From Desulfobacteraceae bacterium (lineage in GTDB: Bacteria; Desulfobacterota; Desulfobacteria; Desulfobacterales; UBA11574), in NCBI GenBank assembly GCA_029857875.1, contig JAOUGB010000168.1, forward strand, positions 1-5,963: a stretch of 5,963 nucleotides of DNA. The letters are read 5' to 3'. Both the position numbers and the translations under genes were made by a program. Positions 1 to 5,802 of the stretch are shown in pieces (positions within the stretch are counted from its first letter, which is position 1; each line of letters starts with the position of its first letter). The notes under the pieces were generated by a model. It saw only the letters and a program-made list of their open reading frames with translations. It was not told where the DNA came from and ran no database searches.

Positions 1-682
1 TTTTGCGGTTTCGCCGGGCTTCCGAGATAAAGTCTGTGTTTCCGGAAACGACAGAACCCACCGGTGCCGCCAATCCTTTGCTCAAACAAATGCTGACGGA
101 ATCGGCTTCAGCAACAAGATCCCCGGCATCCACACCAAGGGCGGTTGCCGAATTAAAAAGCCGGGCGCCGTCTACATGTAATTTCAACCCATAACGACGG
201 GCTAATTCTGCTACAGAATGCATATAGCCGACATCCAGCGGGCTGCCGTTGCACCGGTTATGGGTATTCTCCAAGACAATGAGTTTTGTTCTGGGGAAGT
301 GGACGTTGTCCGGACGAATGGCGGCTTCTATATCAGTCAATGCCATTGTGCCGTCCGGCTTATTTTCCAGGCTGCGGGGGTGTATACCGCCCAGTGCTGC
401 GGAACCTCCCTGTTCGTAAACGAACATATGGGACTGATCACCAAGTATCATTTCATTGCCCCTGCCGCAGTGTGTAAGCTGGCTCACCAGGTTTGCCATG
501 GTTCCGCTGGCTACAAACAACGCCGCTTCTTTCCCCAGCTGTTTGGCAACCATTTCTTCCAGGCGGTTCACCGTGGGATCTTCACCAAAAACATCGTCTC
601 CAACTTTTGCCTCGGACATGGCCTGACGCATGGTGGGAGTCGGCTGCGTAATGGTGTCCGATCGCATGTCAACAATACGCAT
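1..682 (-). CDS. ltaE: Low-specificity L-threonine aldolase, partial (C-terminus beyond window)
   Basis: PLP-dependent fold-type I enzyme that cleaves L-threonine or L-allo-threonine to glycine and acetaldehyde in the cytoplasm. Reading the minus strand from ATG at 682 gives 227 residues with no stop before the window edge. They begin MRIVDMRSDTITQPTPTMRQ, the usual family N-terminus. Visible landmarks are GDDVFGEDPTV (28-38), the PLP-phosphate loop ASGTMAN (58-64), DQSHMFVYEQGG with the conserved active-site His (His85), LENTHN (137-142), VDGAR (170-174, whose Asp and Arg hold the PLP ring and the substrate carboxylate) and SICLSKGLAAPVGS (197-210), where Lys202 is the expected Schiff-base lysine. 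Family members are about 335-350 residues, so roughly the last 110-120 are missing only because the window ends. The start is well set: AAAGGAG lies at 690-696, 7 nt upstream. The gene is divergent from the acetoacetyl-CoA synthetase. Family assignment is firm; the symbol follows the E. coli enzyme. Confidence 0.93.
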   Translation of the reverse strand, partial: MRIVDMRSDTITQPTPTMRQAMSEAKVGDDVFGEDPTVNRLEEMVAKQLGKEAALFVASGTMANLVSQLTHCGRGNEMILGDQSHMFVYEQGGSAALGGIHPRSLENKPDGTMALTDIEAAIRPDNVHFPRTKLIVLENTHNRCNGSPLDVGYMHSVAELARRYGLKLHVDGARLFNSATALGVDAGDLVAEADSVSICLSKGLAAPVGSVVSGNTDFISEARRNRK

Positions 683-716
683 TTCTTATCTCCTTTAAAT
701 TTGAATGTCCTACACA

Positions 717-746
717 ATTTTATGATTTTTTCAGTTAAATTTTCAA
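717..746 (-). promoter_or_regulatory. Candidate sigma70-type promoter for the threonine aldolase gene
   Basis: On the minus strand, TTGAAA (741-746) and TAAAAT (717-722) are separated by 18 nt in an AT-rich stretch, giving an untranslated leader of about 25-30 nt that includes the Shine-Dalgarno. The hexamers are good but not perfect, and AT-rich DNA yields such matches by chance, so this is a candidate only. Confidence 0.35.
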
Positions 747-820
747 GGCATATTCTTGACTATTTCTCAAAGTTAAAGTTAATAAATGATATTCAATGTG
801 TTGTATAAAATTTAACGTTT

Positions 821-830
821 CGAAATTTCG
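821..830. promoter_or_regulatory. Short perfect palindrome CGAAATTTCG in the divergent intergenic region
   Basis: A 10-bp perfect palindrome overlaps a second one, TTTCGAAA (818-825), roughly midway between the two divergent starts. The position would suit an operator for a dimeric regulator of either gene. Nothing else supports this: there is no second copy and no known matching motif. The surrounding 683-884 stretch is AT-rich and otherwise holds only the aldolase promoter candidate. Confidence 0.15.
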
Positions 831-884
831 ACAACTCAATAAAAATATAAGATATTTTTGATGCTTGAACGCTTGCCTCGAATA

Positions 885-1020
885 TGGAATGATGGAATGG
901 TGGAATACTGGAAGGTTGGTTTTTAAAAGGACATCATCCATTTTCAATTTTATCGGCGACACAAATTTTGCTATTAACCCAACAATTGCATTATCCCAGA
1001 ACCCATTATTCCATCATTCA
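885..1020. repeat. Intergenic inverted-repeat element of 8-nt TGGAATGA-like units
   Basis: The left arm (885-919, plus strand) is a run of four 8-nt units, TGGAATGA, TGGAATGG, TGGAATAC and TGGAAGGT, followed by TGG. The right arm (976-1020) read on the minus strand has the same character: TGAATGA, TGGAATAA, TGGGTTC, TGGGATAA, then TTGGGTT. A perfect 12-bp inverted match joins the arms (887-898 with 1008-1019). The roughly 56 nt between them are AT-rich and unremarkable. The arrangement resembles a small palindromic intergenic element of the kind dispersed through some genomes. Because it lies within the leader or promoter region of the acetoacetyl-CoA synthetase gene, it could fold in the mRNA. 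A reading frame runs through it in phase with that gene, but the Shine-Dalgarno shows translation begins later. Confidence 0.6.
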
Positions 1021-1024
1021 AATC

Positions 1025-1037
1025 GGGGCGAGGCCCC
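1025..1037. repeat. Small GC hairpin GGGGC-GAG-GCCCC at the end of the repeat element
   Basis: A five-bp perfect stem with a 3-nt loop stands out in AT-rich surroundings, directly after the inverted-repeat element and about 22 nt before the Shine-Dalgarno of the next gene. There is no U-run after it, so it is not an intrinsic terminator. It may be the terminal part of the repeat element or a leader stem-loop. Confidence 0.35.
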
Positions 1038-1058
1038 TAACTTGTTTGTAGAAGGTTT

Positions 1059-1065
1059 AAAGGAG
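1059..1065 (+). promoter_or_regulatory. Shine-Dalgarno that fixes the acetoacetyl-CoA synthetase start
   Basis: AAAGGAG ends 9 nt before the ATG at 1075. The frame is open back to another ATG at 865, so this site decides the start. The upstream extension would translate the intergenic repeat element into 70 residues with no counterpart in the family. Confidence 0.85.
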
Positions 1066-1074
1066 AAATTGACC

Positions 1075-3027
1075 ATGGCCAAACTGTTATGGAAACCATC
1101 CGAGGAAAGAATCCAAAGCACCAATATGTATCGATTCATGAATTTTGTGAATGCCAAGTTCGATCAAAATTTCTCTGAATATAATCCCCTATACCAATGG
1201 TCCATAGATAATATTCCGGATTTCTGGGCGGCAACATGGGAGTTTGTAAAAATAAATGCATCAAAGCCTTATGATCAGATCATTGACGACGTAAAAAAAA
1301 TGCCGGGCGCCCAATGGTTTTCCGGATCGCGACTCAATTTTACCGAAAATCTTCTGCGATTCAGAGACGATCAGACAGCGCTCGTCTTTCGAGGAGAAGA
1401 TCGGGTGGCCAGACAAATGACGTATGTCGAGCTGTACGATGAGACAGCGCGAGTGGCCAAATCTTTAAAAACAGCCGGTGTTCAGGCCGGCGATCGGGTG
1501 GTCGGCTTTATGCCCAACATGCCGGAAACCATTATTGCCATGCTGGCTGCTGCCAGTATCGGTGCCGCCTGGTCATCCTGCTCTCCGGATTTTGGAACAA
1601 AGGGGGTGCTGGATCGATTCGGCCAGATCGAACCCAAGGTTTTGTTTACGGCAGACGGATATTTTTTCAAAGGAACACACTTTGACAGCCTGGAAAAGAT
1701 TTCAAATATCGTCAAAGAGATTCCTTCCATTGAAAAAGTGGTGGTGGTGCCGTACACTCAAAAAAAACCGGATATCAAAGGGTTATCGAATGGTGTTCAT
1801 TACAAGGATTTTCGGTCTTCAGAATCTGATCTAAACATCGAGTTCGCACAACTCCCGTTTGACCATCCCCTTTACATCATGTATTCGTCGGGTACCACCG
1901 GGCTTCCCAAATGTATGGTTCAGAGTGCTGGAGGGATTCTCATTCACCATTTAAAAGAACTCGTTCTTCACACGGATTTAAAAAGAGAGGATACGATCTT
2001 TTATTTCACCACGTGCAGTTGGATGATGTGGAACTGGCTGGTCAGTTCTCTGGCCGTGGGTGCCACATTGGTTCTTTTTGACGGCAATCCCTTTCATCCG
2101 GATCCCGGAGCCCTCTGGAAGATCGCTCAGGACGAAAAAATATCGATATTCGGAACCAGCGCCGGATACATTGCCGCACTGCAAAATGCCGGAGTAACGC
2201 CCGGGAAGACCTACGACCTCACGCCGCTTAAGGCGGTGCTTTCAACAGGATCACCGCTTTCCATCGAAGGGTTTGACTACATTTACAGGGAAGTCAAAGC
2301 AGACCTTCAATTGGCCTCGATTTCCGGAGGTACAGATTTAAATGGATGTTTCGCCTTGGGGAATCCAATAGGGCAGGTATATGCCGGCGAGCTTCAATGC
2401 CGGGGGCTGGCCATGAAGGTCGAGGCTTTTGATGAGAACGGAAAATCGGTTATCAATCAGCAGGGCGAACTGGTATGTTCGGCGCCTTTTCCGTCCATGC
2501 CCATCTATTTCTGGAATGATCCGGACAACCAAAAATATCACGATGCATATTTTGATGTTTATCCCAATGTCTGGCGGCATGGGGATTATATTCTGATCAC
2601 AGAGAGCGGCGGTGTCGTTATTTACGGCCGGTCGGATGCTACCCTGAATCCCGGTGGTGTGCGCATCGGCACCGCCGAGATCTATCGCCAGGTGGACCTT
2701 TTAGAGGAGATCGAAGACTGTGTCGTGGTGGGGCAGAATTGGAAAAATGATGTTCGGGTGATTCTGTTTGTCAAAATGGCCGAAGGATACGAGGTGACCC
2801 AGGAGATTATCAATAAAATAAAAACCACCCTTCGAGCCAACGCCTCTCCAAGGCATGTGCCCGCTGTTATTGTTTCGGTTCCGGATATTCCCTATACCCA
2901 TAATATGAAAAAGGTGGAACTGGCGGTTAATAAGGTCATTCACAACCGGCCGGTGCTCAACAAAGACTCGCTGAAAAACCCGGAATCGCTGGATTATTTT
3001 GTGAATTTAAAAGAGCTTCAGGCTTGA
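1075..3027 (+). CDS. aacS: Acetoacetyl-CoA synthetase (acetoacetate--CoA ligase, AMP-forming)
   Basis: Cytoplasmic ANL-superfamily enzyme that activates acetoacetate with ATP and CoA to acetoacetyl-CoA, AMP and PPi, feeding ketone-body or polyhydroxybutyrate carbon into thiolase reactions. The 650 residues match the usual length of about 650. The N-terminal segment (MAKLLWKPSEERIQSTNMYR, then WFSGSRLNFTENLL) is typical of this family rather than of acetyl-CoA synthetase. The adenylation core shows the P-loop YSSGTTGLPK (270-279), SGGTDLNG (417-424), WRHGDY (500-505) and YGRSDATLNPGGVRIG (517-532). In the C-terminal lid, PYTHNMKK carries the presumed catalytic lysine at about 612; many relatives have Gly where this one has Met just before it. 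All core motifs are intact and there is no frameshift. The gene stands alone on its strand, divergent from the aldolase and converging on a secreted-protein gene. Specificity for acetoacetate is inferred from family resemblance. The gene symbol is a convention. Confidence 0.93.
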   Translation: MAKLLWKPSEERIQSTNMYRFMNFVNAKFDQNFSEYNPLYQWSIDNIPDFWAATWEFVKINASKPYDQIIDDVKKMPGAQWFSGSRLNFTENLLRFRDDQTALVFRGEDRVARQMTYVELYDETARVAKSLKTAGVQAGDRVVGFMPNMPETIIAMLAAASIGAAWSSCSPDFGTKGVLDRFGQIEPKVLFTADGYFFKGTHFDSLEKISNIVKEIPSIEKVVVVPYTQKKPDIKGLSNGVHYKDFRSSESDLNIEFAQLPFDHPLYIMYSSGTTGLPKCMVQSAGGILIHHLKELVLHTDLKREDTIFYFTTCSWMMWNWLVSSLAVGATLVLFDGNPFHPDPGALWKIAQDEKISIFGTSAGYIAALQNAGVTPGKTYDLTPLKAVLSTGSPLSIEGFDYIYREVKADLQLASISGGTDLNGCFALGNPIGQVYAGELQCRGLAMKVEAFDENGKSVINQQGELVCSAPFPSMPIYFWNDPDNQKYHDAYFDVYPNVWRHGDYILITESGGVVIYGRSDATLNPGGVRIGTAEIYRQVDLLEEIEDCVVVGQNWKNDVRVILFVKMAEGYEVTQEIINKIKTTLRANASPRHVPAVIVSVPDIPYTHNMKKVELAVNKVIHNRPVLNKDSLKNPESLDYFVNLKELQA

Positions 3028-3046
3028 TTAATCCAAACCATACTTA

Positions 3047-3457
3047 TCACTGTTGACATTTACCATTAATGCAAAATCCGTAATAACCGCATTCGGAATC
3101 ATCGCTACACTTCTGTGGCTCTGTTGCTTCTTCTTTAGTCTCTTCTTCAACAGACAGCCTTGCTTCCATTCCGTAGCGTATTTGTTTTGCTATTCTGTTG
3201 TTTACCCTGACCTTGGCCAATGACTCTGAAGCCTGCTCAATTCTGCCGCAAGTGATTGCCTCGTCTGAATCTGAAGAAGAATAAAAACATACCCTAGCTC
3301 CCATTACAAATCCGTCAGCGATGCTGCCGTTAATGAAGATGTATTTTCTGCTTGAATGAATTCTCGTAACCTGTGCGGCCATGGAAATGCTTTCAAAAAA
3401 TGTCGCAGAAATCACCATAATTGCCATTATGAAAAGTAATACTTTGGTTTTTTGCAT
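3047..3457 (-). CDS. Small secreted protein with C-terminal C-x5-C-x5-C-x4-C motif, function unknown
   Basis: A 136-residue protein I do not recognise. It opens with a clear Sec signal peptide: MQKTK, a hydrophobic stretch at about 6-21, and a likely cleavage at SMA/AQ after residue 27. No lipobox is seen. The mature middle part (28-104), with YIFINGSIADGFVMGARV and later GRIEQASESLAKVRV, has the alternating hydrophobic pattern of a small beta-barrel such as an SH3-like fold, and has Cys57 and Cys70. An acidic linker (EEETKEEATEPQ) leads to CSDDSEC-GYYGFC-INGKC, with cysteines at 117, 123, 129 and 134. This compact disulfide motif is often seen in secreted proteins of myxobacteria and other deltaproteobacteria. 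A periplasmic or extracellular site is inferred. The start is ATG 3457: the in-frame GTG at 3466 lies inside the Shine-Dalgarno AAAGGTGA (3463-3470). The gene converges on the synthetase with a 19-nt gap and no visible terminator. Confidence 0.75.
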   Translation of the reverse strand: MQKTKVLLFIMAIMVISATFFESISMAAQVTRIHSSRKYIFINGSIADGFVMGARVCFYSSSDSDEAITCGRIEQASESLAKVRVNNRIAKQIRYGMEARLSVEEETKEEATEPQKCSDDSECGYYGFCINGKCQQ

Positions 3458-3462
3458 AACAT

Positions 3463-3470
3463 TCACCTTT
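3463..3470 (-). promoter_or_regulatory. Shine-Dalgarno that sets ATG 3457 as start of the secreted-protein gene
   Basis: Reading the minus strand, AAAGGTGA precedes ATG 3457 with a 5-nt spacer. Starting instead at the in-frame GTG (3466) would put the ribosome-binding sequence inside the coding region and add three residues ahead of the signal peptide. The ATG is therefore preferred. Confidence 0.6.
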
Positions 3471-3534
3471 TAAGATGTATCTTGTTGATTTTAGTTCATA
3501 CATTTTGCACGTAAAGGGGTGAAAAAGTAAAAAA

Positions 3535-3563
3535 ATAATATCAAGAAAGTATGATTTGGTAAA
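3535..3563 (-). promoter_or_regulatory. Candidate sigma70-type promoter for the small secreted protein
   Basis: On the minus strand, TTTACC (3558-3563) and TATTAT (3535-3540) are spaced exactly 17 nt apart. The -10 matches consensus at 5 of 6 positions and the -35 at 4 of 6. The predicted leader is about 70 nt. The promoter lies just before the point (about 3586) where RHS homology begins abruptly, so the RHS breakpoint left it whole. Confidence 0.5.
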
Positions 3564-3585
3564 GGTTTTAATTCAAATTACGTAA

Positions 3586-4125
3586 TTGCCGGAAAAAATC
3601 GATGCTAAAAACCAACGCACTGCATATATGTATGACGATGCCGGAAATCTGGTGTCGAAAATCGACGCCAAGAGCCAGAAGACCGGGTATTTCTATGACG
3701 CCGCCGGACGGTTGATGGATATCATGTATTTTAATCCTGGTGATCCTGTCAATCCTGTTCTTTCAAACCAACCAAAAAGTGAGACGATACCTTATTTGCT
3801 TCCTCATCTTTTTACAAACCCTAACTCATTGAACTTATACTCTTATGTTTCATCTAATCCTACTGCTTGGATTGATCCACACGGGGTGAAAATACTGAAT
3901 TCCAGATGTCTTAATAAGCCTGATCCCTGGCCGCCTGAATCTTGTCCGCCACCAGAATGGTTTGATTATAACTCACACTATTGCTGCGAACAAAGATGCT
4001 GGGTATTTTGGAAACTAAATAAATGGTATCACTGGATTTCACCTGTCGGCCTTTCCATTGGTGTTGGGAATTATATGGGATGTTTTGTTATTTGTAACTT
4101 TAACCACATGGCATCTTTGAAATAG
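3586..4125 (+). pseudogene. RHS/YD-repeat protein remnant: two YD repeats, collapsed core, unknown C-terminal tip
   Basis: RHS proteins are very large secreted or surface proteins whose YD-repeat shell encloses a variable C-terminal toxin tip. Only 179 codons survive here. Residues 4-44 hold two YD repeats (AYMYDDAGNLVSKIDAK and GYFYDAAGRLMD). The sequence then passes through NPGDPVNPV and an unrelated stretch (about 59-77) straight to SLNLYSYVSSNPTAWIDPHG (81-100), the conserved end of the RHS core. The usual cage between them, including the YYxxRYYDPxxGRF-like strand, is missing. The tip (101-179) is rich in Cys and Trp (PPESCPPPEWF, YCCEQRCW, NYMGCFVICNF) and matches no toxin I know. Homology starts directly after an in-frame TAA (3583-3585) at a TTG with no Shine-Dalgarno, so the piece is probably not translated. 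No immunity gene follows. It is best read as a 3' relic or displaced tip cassette. RHS assignment is firm, pseudogene status likely, tip function unknown. Confidence 0.75.
3595..3720 (+). repeat. Two tandem 63-nt YD-repeat units within the RHS remnant
   Basis: Units at 3595-3657 and 3658-3720 each encode 21 residues of the form KIDAKxQxTxYxYDxAGxL. They have diverged at the DNA level, especially at third positions, which suggests an old coding repeat kept under protein-level selection rather than a recent duplication. Confidence 0.75.
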
Positions 4126-4149
4126 TTAGCCAATAGTCACTCCCCGGTT

Positions 4150-4231
4150 GTTGTCAATTTTGCGAATAAGCTTGACAAAGACTTCTGTAACCTATATTGT
4201 CCGCCCAATAATAGTGTTCCTGGTTGTCAAT
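4150..4231. promoter_or_regulatory. Three TTGTCAA/TTGACAA motifs around the helicase promoter
   Basis: GTTGTCAAT occurs twice in direct orientation (4150-4158 and 4223-4231), and TTGACAA, its inverse, lies between them (4172-4178) on top of the -35 box. The first and middle copies form an inverted repeat with 7-bp arms and a 14-nt gap, about 21 nt centre to centre, which would put both half-sites on one DNA face. The geometry suits an operator; no regulator can be named from it. Chance, or remnants of the RHS tip coding sequence, remain possible. Confidence 0.35.
4172..4200 (+). promoter_or_regulatory. Strong candidate sigma70 promoter for the DEAD-box helicase gene
   Basis: A perfect -35 TTGACA (4172-4177), a 17-nt spacer and TATTGT (4195-4200, 4 of 6) predict a transcript start near 4207 and a leader of about 95 nt before the TTG start codon. 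It is the best plus-strand promoter match I found upstream of the helicase. It lies past the amber codon of the RHS remnant. Confidence 0.5.
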
Positions 4232-4295
4232 CAAAAAATATACGTAAGCCCCGGAATAACTCCGGGGCTTTTTTTATTGGAACACAGAAAGAAGG
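4205..4295 (+). promoter_or_regulatory. Helicase leader with competing pairings around the terminator
   Basis: Besides the terminator hairpin, the leader contains two 7-nt segments that can pair with sequence just past it: CCAATAA (4205-4211) with TTATTGG (4274-4280), and GTGTTCC (4214-4220) with GGAACAC (4279-4285). The two pairings share 4279-4280 and the first one also uses part of the terminator U-tract, so they compete. The Shine-Dalgarno AAAGAAGG (4288-4295) follows directly, 6 nt before the TTG start. This could be an attenuation or translation switch, but no known riboswitch class is recognised. Confidence 0.35.
4246..4275 (+). terminator. Intrinsic terminator, possibly a leader attenuator of the helicase gene
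   Basis: A perfect 10-bp stem AAGCCCCGGA/TCCGGGGCTT (4246-4255 with 4261-4270) with loop ATAAC ends in seven T (4269-4275), a textbook rho-independent terminator for plus-strand transcription. It follows the RHS remnant, so it may simply end that transcript. Yet it sits 26 nt before the helicase start, leaving no room for a whole promoter after it. Transcripts from the 4172-4200 promoter must pass through it. Confidence 0.92.
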
Positions 4296-4301
4296 TATAT
4301 A

Positions 4302-5534
4302 TTGAACTTTGAAGCATTTAATTTTCATCCCACTGTTGCGGCCGGCGTTTTAGAAGCGGGTTATGTAATCCCGACCCCGATTCAGGCTCAGGCAATTCCG
4401 CCGATCCTGAAGGGCTGCGATGTGATGGGGTTGGCCCAAACCGGCACCGGCAAAACGGCGGCATTCGTCCTGCCGATCTTGAATCGTCTGGTGGGGAACA
4501 GATGCGGTTGCCTCCGCGCACTGATCATGGCTCCCACCCGGGAACTGGCCGAACAGCTTCACCAGGCTATCGAAATCCTGGGTCGCAAAACCCGCCTTAA
4601 AAGCGTTGCGGTTTACGGTGGCATGGGTATTAACTCACAGATTCAGAAACTGAAGCGTGCCGATATTGTCGTTGCATGCCCCGGCAGGCTTCTCGACCAT
4701 ATCGGTCGTCATACCGTCGATTTCTCCCAACTGGAAGTGCTGGTAATAGACGAAGCTGACCAGTTGTTCGATATGGGTTTTATCCCCGATATCAGAAAAA
4801 TTTTGACGTATCTTCCACAAGCGCGCCAGGCGCTGTTTTTCTCGGCTACCATGCCTACCGAAATACGACGCCTGGCCAAGGACATCCTGCGAAATCCAGT
4901 CACTGTCCAGATAGGAACGATCGCGCCTGCGGACACTGTCAGCCATGCGCTCTACCCGGTCGCCCAGCATTTAAAAACGGCACTTTTGTTAAATCTGTTG
5001 GGTACCACACCTATCAGGTCGGTTCTGGTCTTCACTCGAACCAAACACCGAGCCAAGAACCTGGGGAAGAAACTGGCTGTTGCCGGCTACCGGTCGGCTA
5101 CGCTGCAAGGGAACCTTTCCCAGGGAAAACGTCAGGCTGCATTGGATGGCTTTCGGGATGGGACTTTTCAGATCCTGGTGGCCACCGATATCGCCGCTCG
5201 CGGAATTGATGTAACCCGGATCTCGCATGTCATTAACTACGATATCCCTTCAACTCCCGAAGCATACATTCATCGTATCGGTCGGACCGGCCGCGCCACT
5301 CACAGTGGCGAAGCTTTAACCCTTATTACCGGAGACGATCGCAAGATGGTTCGTGCCATCAATCAAGTCATCGGTTCTAAGATCGAGCAACGGACCTTGT
5401 CAGCTTTTGACTACAACGCTCCGGCATTCATTCATAAAGACAGTCCGCAGGGGCAAAGGAAGCCACATCGCAAATTTTCAGAGGCGAATAAGGGCCAAAA
5501 GAAAAAGGCTTCACGCATGAATAATCGCATTTAG
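4302..5534 (+). CDS. rhlE: DEAD-box ATP-dependent RNA helicase, RhlE subfamily
   Basis: Cytoplasmic ATP-driven RNA unwinder; relatives assist ribosome assembly, RNA decay and cold adaptation. The 410 residues carry a complete set of motifs: Q motif (Phe6 to Gln28, with PTPIQ), Walker A AQTGTGKT (45-52), APTREL (77-82), GG (106-107), PGR (127-129), DEAD (150-153), SAT (181-183), VFTRTKHRAK (243-252), QG (269-270), ATDIAARGID (294-303) and HRIGRTGR (324-331). A short Lys/Arg-rich tail (about 381-410) is typical of RhlE and probably adds RNA affinity. TTG is chosen as start because MNFEAFNFHP is the expected N-terminus, AAAGAAGG lies 6 nt upstream, and the next in-frame ATG (residue 42) would remove the Q motif. 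Expression probably starts at the promoter at 4172-4200 and runs through the terminator-bearing leader. The gene stands alone, with no terminator of standard form right after it. Subfamily assignment is good; exact RNA targets are unknown. Confidence 0.95.
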   Translation: MNFEAFNFHPTVAAGVLEAGYVIPTPIQAQAIPPILKGCDVMGLAQTGTGKTAAFVLPILNRLVGNRCGCLRALIMAPTRELAEQLHQAIEILGRKTRLKSVAVYGGMGINSQIQKLKRADIVVACPGRLLDHIGRHTVDFSQLEVLVIDEADQLFDMGFIPDIRKILTYLPQARQALFFSATMPTEIRRLAKDILRNPVTVQIGTIAPADTVSHALYPVAQHLKTALLLNLLGTTPIRSVLVFTRTKHRAKNLGKKLAVAGYRSATLQGNLSQGKRQAALDGFRDGTFQILVATDIAARGIDVTRISHVINYDIPSTPEAYIHRIGRTGRATHSGEALTLITGDDRKMVRAINQVIGSKIEQRTLSAFDYNAPAFIHKDSPQGQRKPHRKFSEANKGQKKKASRMNNRI

Positions 5535-5577
5535 ACTTAAAGCTAATATACGGATAGAAAGAGACAGGGATAAAGCA

Positions 5578-5639
5578 GTAGCCCAATGATGCAATTTCAC
5601 AGTGAGCACTACATGCAGCAGTTATTTATTGCGGGCTAC
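5578..5639. repeat. Bulged inverted repeat downstream of the helicase
   Basis: GTAGCCC (5578-5584) pairs with GGGCTAC (5633-5639), and just inside it GCAAT (5591-5595) pairs with ATTGC (5628-5632), leaving a 6-nt bulge on one side and a loop of about 32 nt. A T-run follows at 5653-5660, but 13 nt after the stem, too far for a standard intrinsic terminator. It is the only 3'-end structure near the helicase stop and may serve as its transcript end or as a processing stem. Confidence 0.35.
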
Positions 5640-5802
5640 AATGAAGACAATTATTTTTTTTATGGCAAATCAAAACCCTAAAAAATCTTGATATTGTTGC
5701 TAAATCTTCAAATCAATGAAATTGACGAATACTGCCTTCCATCATGCATCCAGACCATCACATGAAGGGTGCTGATTGGAGTTCGAAATCATCAATACGA
5801 AA

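Noticed and set aside
218..808. Plus-strand open frame of 196 codons, with smaller ones at 3-194 and 286-477
   Set aside because: They lie antisense to the threonine aldolase, whose minus-strand frame carries every family motif. The plus-strand translations show no coherent domain, and the longest one runs on into AT-rich intergenic DNA.
735..962. Minus-strand 75-codon frame in the divergent intergenic region
   Set aside because: It covers half of the TGGAATGA repeat element and the AT-rich promoter region, has no good Shine-Dalgarno and resembles no known protein.
865..1074. Upstream ATG extending the acetoacetyl-CoA synthetase by 70 residues
   Set aside because: The extension translates the intergenic repeat element, has no ribosome-binding site, and the protein starting at 1075 already has the normal family length and N-terminus.
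3734..3760. Triplicated ATCCTG at a 9-nt period inside the RHS remnant
   Set aside because: It corresponds to the peptide NPGDPVNPV, which I recall as normal in YD-repeat proteins, so it is not evidence of a separate DNA element.
4318..5228. Several minus-strand open frames inside the helicase gene
   Set aside because: They are antisense to a complete DEAD-box helicase with all motifs and encode low-complexity or patternless peptides.
5586..5681. 31-codon plus-strand frame (MMQFHSEHYMQQ...) after the helicase
   Set aside because: It reads like a plausible peptide but has only a weak AGGGA far upstream, overlaps the bulged inverted repeat, and is short enough to occur by chance. Ribosome profiling or conservation in relatives would be needed to revive it.
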